A stretch of DNA of 5,400 nucleotides. Origin: an uncultured Gammaproteobacteria bacterium. GTDB lineage: Bacteria; Pseudomonadota; Gammaproteobacteria; Ga0077536. Location: assembly GCA_903866355.1 (NCBI GenBank), contig CAIPNE010000664.1:1-5400 (forward strand). Direction: 5' to 3'. The notes under the pieces are model-generated. The model had not been told where the DNA came from. It saw only the letters and a program-made list of their open reading frames with translations, and made no database searches. The translations under genes were made by a program, and so were the position numbers. Every line of letters starts with the position of its first letter. Positions within the stretch are counted from its first letter, which is position 1. This document shows positions 1 through 5,400 of this stretch, piece by piece.

Positions 1-3000
1 ATGCCGACTTTCTGCTCTCGCCCATGGCACTGGATGCCGCGTTTCAGTTGGTGGTGCAACTTTTGGCGCAGGCCCCCCAGAACACCACGCCCATGCTGTA
101 TTTGCCGGTGCGCATTGCCCGGCTGGTGTGCGCACGCCACGCCGCCGCGCCGGCGGCGGTGAGCGCGCGCTGCGTGCGGCGTTCCACGCGCACTTTGAGC
201 GCTGACTTTCAGGTGCTGGATGCCGCCGGCAATGTATTGGCCAGTGCGGAAGGGGTGGATTTTCGACGCGTACCCAGCGCGCACGACCAACGTGGTTTGC
301 GCTATCTGGACTGGCGTCTAGACGCGTTGCCCGCTGACCGCCAGCGGGCCGCCGCACCCGACCTCCTGCCTGTCCTACAAAGTCGGGTAGCAGAACTCGC
401 GCGGCATCTGGCGCAAGAGGGCGTGGGTCAACGCTACACCGACGAGGCGGAGCCGCTGCTGGACAGCCTGTGTCAACACTACACGCTGCAGGCCCTTAGC
501 CAGTTGGCCGATGCCAGCGGTTATGTGCCGAATGCCGCGTTGCAGATGGGTGCTTCGGCAACGCCGGCGTGCGCGGCGTGGCAGGCAGCCTTGCTGGCGT
601 TGGTGCAGGCCGAAGGAGCCATCGCGCCCGCGCCAGACGGCTGGCAGTTGCGCGACCCAGACGCGCAGTGGGCCGAGCCGCTGGCGGCCATCTGCGGCAG
701 CTTGCTGGCGGAATACCCAGAATATTTTGAGCTGGTGCAAAGCGTTGCGCAGACCGGCCTGCAGTTACCCGCGCTGCTGGCGGGTGAGCCTGCGCCGGCT
801 GCCGGCACGCTGGCCACCCTGCTAACCCGCGTGCGTGGCGTTAGTACTGGCGCGCGCTTGGGGTTAGGGCTCAACCTTTTGTTGGACGCGCCCGCCGACA
901 GCCCGCCGCGCCGCCTGCTGGAAATCACCGCCGAGGGTCCGCTGCTGTTGGCGGCGGCCGGCCTCGTGCCGCCGACGCTGCGCGGCAGCTACCGTTTTGC
1001 CAGCACCTCGGCCCGCGCGCTCGAGCAGGCCGCCAGCCGCTGGCCCTGGTTGGTGAGCGAATTGGTGGCGGCAACCACGCCCCCGCTCGCCACCCACGAC
1101 TGCGACTATGTGTTGTTGAGCGACGACGCCACCAGCCGCACCGAGCTCGATGCGATGCTCGCCCTGGCCCGCGCTAGTTTGGCACCCGGTGGTTGTTTGC
1201 TGGTGGTGGGACAACAGCCCACGCGCTGGATAGATTTTGTGTTTGGGGCAGCACCCGACTGGTGGGACGGCGGCGCCTCGCGGCAACAGGATTTAACCGC
1301 ATGGCGCCAGCAGTTAACGGTGCAGGGCTTCACGCTGGCGAGCGCGGTGGCGCTGGATTCGGGTAATTTGGCGGGCGGCTGGCTGTTGCTGGCACAGACG
1401 CCGGCAACCGCGTTGCAGCCCCCAGTCGTGGCGGCGCCCGCGCATTGGTTGTTGCTGGTGGACGCCACCAGCCAGCCGCTGGCCGCAGCACTCACCCACC
1501 AACTGATGGCCCAGGGCGCCACGGTTACCAGCCTTGAGGTCACCACACCGGCCGCGTTGGCTGCCCAACTGCCGCCGCTCAATGAGCTGGCGGGCCTGGT
1601 GCAGCTGGCAGGTCTGGCGCACGCCGGCTCCCCGCCCACCGCCGATGCGCTGCTGGCCAGCCAAACCCAGCGTTGTGCGGTGGCCGCGGCGCTCACCGCG
1701 GCGATCGACGCCGGTGGCACGCCGCTGCCGTGCTGGTTGGTGACACGCAACGCGCTGGGTAACGCGGGTCTGGCGCTAGCCGATGCGGCACTCTGGGGCT
1801 TTGGCCGCACGCTGATGAACGAGGCGGCGCAGGCTGAGCTACGGCTCCTCGATATTGGCGCGTTGCCTGATGCTGACGCAGCGTGCGCTGTGGCGGACGA
1901 ACTGCGCCAACCGGGACTGGAGTCCGAACTGCTGCTGGGCGCGGATGGTCAGCGGTGGGTGCCACGCCTCACGCTGGTTGGCCCGCCGCAATTGCCGCCG
2001 GCGGCCGCGCCGCTCAGCGCCACGCTGGTGGTTGAGCAGCCCGGTGCGCTCGACAGCCTGCACTGGCAGCAGCAGCCGGCGCTGCCCTTGGCGGAAGATG
2101 AACTGGAAATCGCGGTAGAAACCTCGGCGCTCAATTTTCGCGACATCATGCTGGCGCTGGGTTTGCTGCCGCCAGAAGCGGTGGATCAGGGTTTTGCCGG
2201 CACCACGCTGGGTTTGGAATTTGCTGGCACGGTGCTGCGCGTAGGCCCGCACGAACACTCATTCCGGCCGGGCGACCGGGTGCTGGGCTACGGCCCGTCG
2301 AGCTTTGCCATGCGCGTGCGTACCAAGCGTTGGGCCGTGGCCGTGATGCCGCCCGAACTTTCTTTTGAGGCCGCCGCCACCATTCCAACGGCCTTCGTCA
2401 CTGCGTGGTATGCGCTTAAGCATCTGGCTAATTTGCAGCCGGGTGAGGGCGTGCTGATCCACGGTGCGGCCGGCGGGGTGGGTTTGGCGGCGATCCAAAT
2501 TGCGCGTCTGTTGGGGGCCGAGGTGTATGCCACCGCCGGCACGCCGGATAAGCGGGATTTTCTGCGCCTGTTGGGGGTGGAGCATTGTTATGACTCCCGC
2601 TCGTTGCATTTTGCCGAGCAAATTCTCGCGGCCACGGGTGGTCGCGGGGTGGCGGTCGTGCTGAATTCTTTGTCGGGCGCAGCCATCACCCGCAGCCTAG
2701 AAGTGCTGCAACCGTTTGGCCGTTTTATTGAATTGGGCAAGCGCGATTTTTTTGCCAACACCCGGGTGGGCCTGCGGCCGTTTCGCAATAATCTGAGTTA
2801 TTTTGGGGTGGATGTAGACCAACTCATGCGCCTGCAGCCCGCCCTCGCGCGCCAGTTGTTAGATGAAGTGATGGGCCATTTTCAAACCGGCGGTTTTACG
2901 CCGTTGCCGTATCGGGTCTTTGGCGCGGAGCGCATCGTGGAGGCTTTCCGCCACATGCAGAGCGCCCGTCACATTGGCAAAATTGTGGTCACCTACCCAC

Positions 3001-4235
3001 TCGGCGCGCCCCTCGCCACACCGGCGCCCGCCCCGCCGCTCACCCTTAATCCGGCGGTGAGTTATTTGGTGACGGGCGGCCTGTCGGGTTTGGGCTTGGC
3101 CACCGCGCAGTGGCTGGGGGCGCACGGCGCGCGGCATTTGGTGCTGTGTGGCCGCTCGCCAACCCTCACAGCGGCCGCCGCGGCGGCACTGGCGCAGCTG
3201 GCGCAGGCTGGCGTTGCCGTGTTGGCCACACCCTGCGATGTCACCGATTACGCCGCGTTGGCGGCAGTGTTTGACGCCGCCGATGCCCGTGGCGCGCCGG
3301 TGCGTGGGGTCATCCACGCTGCCACGCACTATCACGATGGCTGGTCCCGAGACCTTAGCCCGGCGCAGATCCGGGCCGTGTTGGCGCCTAAAATTGCGGG
3401 GGCGATTAATCTGGCGCGGCTCACAGCAGCACGCCCGCTCGATTTTTTTGTACTGTTTTCGTCGGCCACCACGTTGTTTGGCAACCCCGGGCAAAGCAGC
3501 TATGTGGCGGCTAACCATTGGCTGGAGAGCCTCGCCCGGGCGCGGCGCGCGGCGGGGCTGCCGGCCACTTGCTTAAGCTTTGGGCCGATTGAAGACGCCG
3601 GTTATCTAGCCCGACACACCGGGGTGCGCACGGCCTTGACCGAGCGTTTGGGCGGGCGTGCACTGCGCGTTGCAGAAGCCTTGGCGGTGCTCGGGACCAC
3701 GCTGGCGACCGGGGCACCCGGCAATGGGGTGCTGCCTTTTCAGTGGCCGGCGCTGGCTCGGGTGCTCCGCAGCGCGCACTCGCCCAAGTTCAGCGAAGTG
3801 GCGCGCATGGACGGCGATGGTGCGGATCTGCCGGCCGCACCTGGGCAGCTGCGCGAGGCGCTATTGGCGCTGCCCCACGACGAACTGCAGGCCAGTGTTA
3901 TCGCCACGCTCAAAAAAGCCTTGGGCCACGTGCTCAACGTGGCACCTGCAGATATTGAGACCACCATCCCGGTTCACACGCTGGGTCTGGACTCCCTCAT
4001 GGGGGTAGAGTTGGCCATGGAGATAGAAACCCACTTTGGTATTCGGGTGCCCGAAATGGGGCTGGGTGAGCAGACCGTGGCGCAGCTCGCTGCGCGTGTG
4101 GTGACGCTGCTGCGCCAAGCTGCGAGCGCGGCCCACAACACCGAGGACGAGCACGCCACGGTGTTGGCGGCGCAGGTAGATTTGCTCAGCAAATACGAAA
4201 CCCGCGACGCCGCTGCGCGCGTGTTGGCCAGTTGA
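1..4235 (+). CDS. Highly reducing type I polyketide synthase, C-terminal part (DH-psiMT-ER-KR-ACP), 5'-partial
   Basis: This multidomain enzyme extends and reduces a polyketide chain held on its own ACP, presumably in the cytoplasm. The frame is open from base 3, and the ATG at 24 is not the true start: the residues before it (ADFLLSP) and after it (ALDAAFQ) form one DH motif. Numbering from that ATG (1403 residues), the order is DH second half 1-85, degenerate methyltransferase about 135-458, KR structural subdomain 466-652, ER 662-990, KR catalytic subdomain 1011-1240, ACP 1283-1363 and a tail 1364-1403. A KR structural half placed before the ER is normal for reducing PKSs. KS and AT must lie upstream. 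The TGA at 4233-4235 ends the gene with no thioesterase. An alpha-oxoamine synthase gene starts 14 bases later and probably releases the chain. Whether the enzyme is iterative or one module of a larger line cannot be decided here. A polyunsaturated-fatty-acid synthase is unlikely, because there is a single ACP and an integrated ER and KR. Confidence 0.95.
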   Translation, partial: ADFLLSPMALDAAFQLVVQLLAQAPQNTTPMLYLPVRIARLVCARHAAAPAAVSARCVRRSTRTLSADFQVLDAAGNVLASAEGVDFRRVPSAHDQRGLRYLDWRLDALPADRQRAAAPDLLPVLQSRVAELARHLAQEGVGQRYTDEAEPLLDSLCQHYTLQALSQLADASGYVPNAALQMGASATPACAAWQAALLALVQAEGAIAPAPDGWQLRDPDAQWAEPLAAICGSLLAEYPEYFELVQSVAQTGLQLPALLAGEPAPAAGTLATLLTRVRGVSTGARLGLGLNLLLDAPADSPPRRLLEITAEGPLLLAAAGLVPPTLRGSYRFASTSARALEQAASRWPWLVSELVAATTPPLATHDCDYVLLSDDATSRTELDAMLALARASLAPGGCLLVVGQQPTRWIDFVFGAAPDWWDGGASRQQDLTAWRQQLTVQGFTLASAVALDSGNLAGGWLLLAQTPATALQPPVVAAPAHWLLLVDATSQPLAAALTHQLMAQGATVTSLEVTTPAALAAQLPPLNELAGLVQLAGLAHAGSPPTADALLASQTQRCAVAAALTAAIDAGGTPLPCWLVTRNALGNAGLALADAALWGFGRTLMNEAAQAELRLLDIGALPDADAACAVADELRQPGLESELLLGADGQRWVPRLTLVGPPQLPPAAAPLSATLVVEQPGALDSLHWQQQPALPLAEDELEIAVETSALNFRDIMLALGLLPPEAVDQGFAGTTLGLEFAGTVLRVGPHEHSFRPGDRVLGYGPSSFAMRVRTKRWAVAVMPPELSFEAAATIPTAFVTAWYALKHLANLQPGEGVLIHGAAGGVGLAAIQIARLLGAEVYATAGTPDKRDFLRLLGVEHCYDSRSLHFAEQILAATGGRGVAVVLNSLSGAAITRSLEVLQPFGRFIELGKRDFFANTRVGLRPFRNNLSYFGVDVDQLMRLQPALARQLLDEVMGHFQTGGFTPLPYRVFGAERIVEAFRHMQSARHIGKIVVTYPLGAPLATPAPAPPLTLNPAVSYLVTGGLSGLGLATAQWLGAHGARHLVLCGRSPTLTAAAAAALAQLAQAGVAVLATPCDVTDYAALAAVFDAADARGAPVRGVIHAATHYHDGWSRDLSPAQIRAVLAPKIAGAINLARLTAARPLDFFVLFSSATTLFGNPGQSSYVAANHWLESLARARRAAGLPATCLSFGPIEDAGYLARHTGVRTALTERLGGRALRVAEALAVLGTTLATGAPGNGVLPFQWPALARVLRSAHSPKFSEVARMDGDGADLPAAPGQLREALLALPHDELQASVIATLKKALGHVLNVAPADIETTIPVHTLGLDSLMGVELAMEIETHFGIRVPEMGLGEQTVAQLAARVVTLLRQAASAAHNTEDEHATVLAAQVDLLSKYETRDAAARVLAS
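3..278 (+). other. Dehydratase (DH) domain, C-terminal hotdog fold only
   Basis: This is the second half of a PKS dehydratase, which removes water from the beta-hydroxyacyl-ACP to give an enoyl chain. The motif LDAAFQ (residues 3-8 from the ATG at 24) fits the DxxxQ/H signature of the second hotdog, with Asp4 (codon 33-35) as the expected catalytic aspartate and Gln8 also present. It is followed by LPVRIARL (27-34), which matches the usual LPV-x-I strand, and by a closing strand ending near FRRVP (80-84). The first hotdog with the catalytic HxxxGxxxxP motif lies left of the window, so overall activity cannot be confirmed. Retention of the Asp argues for a working domain. Confidence 0.85.
426..1397 (+). 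other. Degenerate C-methyltransferase domain (pseudo-MT)
   Basis: The stretch between DH and KR has the landmarks of a PKS C-methyltransferase: a helix around LDSLCQHYTLQAL (146-158), the segment EYPEYFELV (230-238), and a well-kept C-terminal part including LAPGGCLLVV (386-395) and RWIDFVFG (401-408), then PDWW (411-414). The SAM-binding loop, normally LEIGAGTGG, is instead LEITAEGP (299-306), so the glycine-rich GxGxG signature is gone. The later segment that usually reads as ANVLHAT is SDDATSR (366-372), and the region between them is shortened. I infer that it cannot bind SAM and is retained for structure, like the pseudo-methyltransferase of animal fatty acid synthase. The domain borders are approximate. 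Confidence 0.75.
1419..1979 (+). other. Ketoreductase structural subdomain (KRs)
   Basis: This is the non-catalytic, truncated Rossmann half of the PKS ketoreductase, which packs against the catalytic half encoded after the ER. The visible marks are an opening strand HWLLLVDAT (474-482), a loop LAGLVQLAGL (522-531), the segment PCWLVTRNALGN (569-580) matching the usual WLVTRGA strand, and ADAALWGFGRTLMNE (586-600), which matches the conserved ALWGLGR helix. It ends with RWVPRL (644-649). There is no dinucleotide-binding glycine motif, as expected for this half. The ER is inserted between the two KR halves, the normal architecture of fully reducing modules. Confidence 0.8.
2007..2993 (+). other. 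Enoylreductase (ER) domain
   Basis: This is an MDR-superfamily enoylreductase that would use NADPH to reduce the alpha,beta-double bond left by the DH. It contains NFRDIMLALG (704-713), a cofactor-binding motif HGAAGGVGLAAIQIA (813-827), VVLNSLSG (878-885) and ELGKRD (903-908), where Lys906 corresponds to the conserved ER lysine. The domain has full length for the family (about 330 residues) and no internal break. One deviation is that the position often occupied by tyrosine just after NFRDxMxALG (as in MYPG) is leucine here (GLLPP, 713-717). That tyrosine is variable in the family, so the domain is still expected to be active. A working ER together with DH and KR implies that saturated chain segments can be made. 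Confidence 0.9.
3054..3743 (+). other. Ketoreductase catalytic subdomain (KRc)
   Basis: This is the catalytic SDR half of the ketoreductase, reducing the beta-ketone to an alcohol with NADPH. The Rossmann motif VTGGLSGLGL (1016-1025) is intact. The catalytic set looks complete: Lys1123 in APKIAGA, a Ser in FSSATT (1145-1150), Tyr1160 in GQSSY and Asn1164 in VAAN. The stereochemical loop usually read as LDD is YHD (1103-1105) in HAATHYHDG. Its last aspartate, the B-type marker, is kept, which suggests but does not prove D-hydroxyl (B-type) products. The conserved WG-x-W/I segment is SFGPIEDAGYL (1185-1195), and a similar GPI-D-GYLA form is familiar from proteobacterial reducing synthases. Confidence 0.88.
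3870..4112 (+). other. Acyl carrier protein (ACP) domain
   Basis: This is a single carrier domain that holds the growing chain as a thioester on a phosphopantetheine arm. The attachment motif is GLDSLMGVEL (1321-1330), with Ser1324 encoded at 3993-3995. The first helix carries VIATLKKALGHVLN (1292-1305), and the third helical part ends with TVAQLAARVVTLL (1351-1363). It needs activation by a phosphopantetheinyl transferase encoded elsewhere. With no thioesterase behind it, this ACP is the probable acyl donor to the neighbouring oxoamine synthase. There is one ACP only, unlike the tandem ACPs of polyunsaturated-fatty-acid synthases. Confidence 0.93.
4113..4232 (+). other. C-terminal tail after the ACP, possible docking element
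   Basis: Some 40 residues (1364-1403) follow the ACP and belong to no catalytic domain. An Ala- and Asn-containing spacer leads to an acidic TEDE (1373-1376) and then a probably helical run, ATVLAAQVDLLSKYE (1378-1392), with hydrophobic residues V1380, L1381, V1385, L1387 and L1388. PKS subunits often end in such short helices, which recognise the N-terminus of the next protein in the pathway. The next protein here, the oxoamine synthase, starts with a basic helix-prone segment, so a matching pair is plausible. This is inferred from position and composition only. Confidence 0.45.
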
Positions 4236-4252
4236 GCGAAAATCCCTTCATG
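4232..4252 (+). promoter_or_regulatory. PKS-AOS junction with weak ribosome binding site
   Basis: The gap between the PKS stop (4233-4235) and the chosen ATG (4250) is 14 bases, too short for a terminator plus promoter, so the two genes almost certainly share one transcript. No good Shine-Dalgarno sequence is visible; the purine-rich stretch GAGCGAAAA (4234-4242) is the only candidate. An in-frame TTG at 4232 overlaps the PKS stop and would add six residues (LSENPF), but it has no better upstream site. Translation of the second gene is probably coupled to the end of the first, which would help keep the two proteins in proportion. Confidence 0.4.
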
Positions 4253-4459
4253 ACCCAGCGTCCCACCCCCAGATTGTCCCCCGAGCTCAAGGAAAAACTT
4301 ATCCACGCGGCCCGCCAGCGCCGGCTCAACCAGCCGCCGGACGCCACCCCCACCAGCCTGCCGGCCGCACCGGCCCCTGCAGTTGCCGAACAATATTGGC
4401 GCTTTGACCAGCATCCCGGTTACCGCCAGGTGCAGCTGCTGCGCGCGGGCGCGGCGCAT
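4250..4459 (+). other. N-terminal extension of the oxoamine synthase
   Basis: The first 70 or so residues precede the recognisable AOS fold. Residues 9-26 (LSPELKEKLIHAARQRRL) look like a short basic amphipathic helix starting with an LSPE cap, of the kind found at protein-protein contact points in PKS and NRPS lines. A Pro/Ala/Thr-rich, probably flexible linker follows at 29-46. From about residue 49 (YWRFDQHPGY) the sequence becomes ordered again and leads into the catalytic domain. The layout helix - flexible linker - enzyme is what a tethering element would look like. The interaction itself is a guess. Confidence 0.45.
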
Positions 4460-5400
4460 TTCGGCGTGGCGGATCCGTTCTTTAAAGTGCACGAAGGCCT
4501 AGCTGGTGCCACCACCCACATTGAGGGGCGCGAGTACCTCAATTATGCGAGCTACAACTATTTGGGTTTGTGCGGCCACCCGGCGGTGAACGCCGCCGCC
4601 GCGCAGGCCATCGCGCAATACGGCACCTCGGTGTCGGCCAGCCGCATGGTGGCGGGCGAGCGGCCGGTGCATCAGCAGCTAGAAGCGGCCATTGCGCAGG
4701 CCTATGGGGTAGACGCTGCGTTAGCACTCGTGAGCGGACACGCGACCAATGTCACGGTGATCGGGCATTTGTTTGGCCCGCGCGATCTCGTGCTCCACGA
4801 CGAATGGATCCACAACAGCAGCCTGCAAGGCATGGTGCTGTCGGGCGCGCGGCGGTTGTCGTTCCCCCACAACGATTGGCAGGCGCTAGATGCGCTGCTG
4901 AGCGAACAGCGTGGGCGCTTTGAGCGGGTGCTGGTGGTGGTAGAAGGCCTGTACAGCATGGATGGCGACTTCCCCGACCTGCCGCGTTTTATCGCGGTAA
5001 AGCAGCGTCACCGCGCGTTTTTGATGGTCGACGAAGCCCATTCTTTGGGTGTGATGGGCGCCACGGGGCTGGGGCTGCGTGAACACTTTGGCGTGCCCGG
5101 CAGCGCGGTGGATATTTGGATGGGCACGCTCAGCAAGGCGCTGGCCGGCTGTGGCGGGTATATCGCCGGCGAGGCTGCGCTCATCGATAATCTCAAGCAT
5201 CTGGCGCCGGGTTTTCTCTACAGCGTGGGCATGCCCCCGCCGGTGGCCGCCGCCGCTCATGCCGCGCTCGCGCTGTTGCAACGCGAACCCCAGCGCGTGC
5301 AGCGGCTACAAGCGCGTGGCGCCCTGTTTTTAGCGCAGGCCCGCGCCGCCGGGCTGGATACCGGCACTAGCGCGGGCTTGGCGGTCATCCCGGTGCTCAC
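4250..5400 (+). CDS. PKS-associated alpha-oxoamine synthase (PLP-dependent, AONS/KBL/SPT family), 3'-partial
   Basis: This fold-type I PLP enzyme would join an acyl thioester to an amino acid with loss of CO2, giving an alpha-amino ketone. Counting from ATG 4250, 383 codons are visible. Family landmarks are LNYASYNYLGLCGHP (97-111), YGTSVSASRMVAGE (124-137), SGHATN (162-167), His188 in DEWIHNSS (equivalent to the PLP-stacking His of AONS), VEGLYSMDGD (231-240), Asp261 and His264 in VDEAHSLG, and the Schiff-base Lys296 in GTLSKALAGCGG (codon 5135-5137). The C-terminal domain continues past the window. A core of about 390 residues usually starts close to the N-terminus; here an extra stretch of roughly 50-90 residues comes first. 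Its place directly after a thioesterase-less PKS suggests that it takes the chain from that ACP. Biotin synthesis (BioF), threonine breakdown (KBL) and CqsA-type signalling are less likely, given the context and the extension. The amino acid cannot be read from the sequence. ATG 4250 is preferred over an overlapping TTG at 4232. Confidence 0.93.
   Translation, partial: MTQRPTPRLSPELKEKLIHAARQRRLNQPPDATPTSLPAAPAPAVAEQYWRFDQHPGYRQVQLLRAGAAHFGVADPFFKVHEGLAGATTHIEGREYLNYASYNYLGLCGHPAVNAAAAQAIAQYGTSVSASRMVAGERPVHQQLEAAIAQAYGVDAALALVSGHATNVTVIGHLFGPRDLVLHDEWIHNSSLQGMVLSGARRLSFPHNDWQALDALLSEQRGRFERVLVVVEGLYSMDGDFPDLPRFIAVKQRHRAFLMVDEAHSLGVMGATGLGLREHFGVPGSAVDIWMGTLSKALAGCGGYIAGEAALIDNLKHLAPGFLYSVGMPPPVAAAAHAALALLQREPQRVQRLQARGALFLAQARAAGLDTGTSAGLAVIPVL

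Noticed and set aside
24..26. ATG at 24 as the real start of the PKS gene
   Set aside because: The frame is open to the left edge and the ATG falls within the DH active-site segment (LLSPMALDAAFQ), so a start here would remove half of that domain as well as KS and AT.
329..349. Perfect 7-bp inverted repeat with a 7-base loop
   Set aside because: It lies within the PKS coding frame, has no T-run after it and has no regulatory context. Short GC hairpins of this sort are expected by chance here.
1106..1810. Long open frame on the minus strand (234 codons) across the methyltransferase and KR structural region
   Set aside because: It lies wholly inside the well-supported PKS frame, its composition is low-complexity and Ala/Ser-rich, and it shows no recognisable motif. 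Long antisense frames are expected in GC-rich coding DNA.
3162..3200. Alanine-codon run (GCN-rich) as a possible repeat expansion
   Set aside because: It sits in a surface-helix part of the KR where Ala-rich sequence is common in GC-rich PKS genes, and the codons are not a uniform repeat.
2859..3518. Minus-strand open frame of 219 codons opposite the ER-KR region
   Set aside because: Its translation is rich in Arg, Gly and Gln with no domain, and it mirrors the conserved KR motifs on the plus strand, so it is a shadow.
4570..4923. Plus-strand open frame of 117 codons in another frame inside the oxoamine synthase
   Set aside because: The overlapping frame carries the AOS motifs YGTSVSASRMVAGE and SGHATN, and the alternative reading is Arg- and Gly-rich without any motif.

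Overview
The window is GC-rich and holds two same-strand genes 14 bases apart, both running off the window. Codons are GC-rich but TTG, TTT and ATT are still used freely. Together with the gene content this suggests a free-living proteobacterium with secondary metabolism (gamma- or beta-, possibly a myxobacterium). That placement is low confidence, because nothing in the window fixes the taxonomy.

Bases 1-4235 are the C-terminal part of a large type I polyketide synthase (PKS). It is already open at the left edge: there is no stop in frame before the first ATG at 24, and that ATG lies inside a dehydratase domain. The order that can be read is DH (second half) - degenerate C-methyltransferase - KR structural subdomain - ER - KR catalytic subdomain - ACP - short C-terminal tail. 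The ketosynthase and acyltransferase must lie upstream. All three beta-carbon processing activities appear to be present, so the enzyme could make a fully reduced, fatty-acid-like chain. The methyltransferase has lost its SAM-binding loop, so no alpha-methyl branching is expected from it. No thioesterase or reductase release domain follows the ACP.

Bases 4250-5400 are a PLP-dependent alpha-oxoamine synthase (AOS; the family of AONS, KBL, serine palmitoyltransferase and CqsA), cut at the right edge after 383 codons. It has a Schiff-base lysine and the usual PLP-contact residues, plus an N-terminal extension of roughly 50-90 residues that standalone biosynthetic members lack.

Read together, the PKS would build an acyl chain on its ACP and the AOS would release it by decarboxylative condensation with an amino acid, giving a chain-extended alpha-amino ketone (a 3-ketosphinganine-like product). 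This is the logic of fungal fumonisin-type pathways (Fum1 PKS plus Fum8 AOS). The assignment of the two families is strong. The coupling, the amino acid used, the chain length and the final product are inferences. There are no RNA genes, mobile elements, CRISPR arrays, terminators or stretches over 300 bases without a gene.
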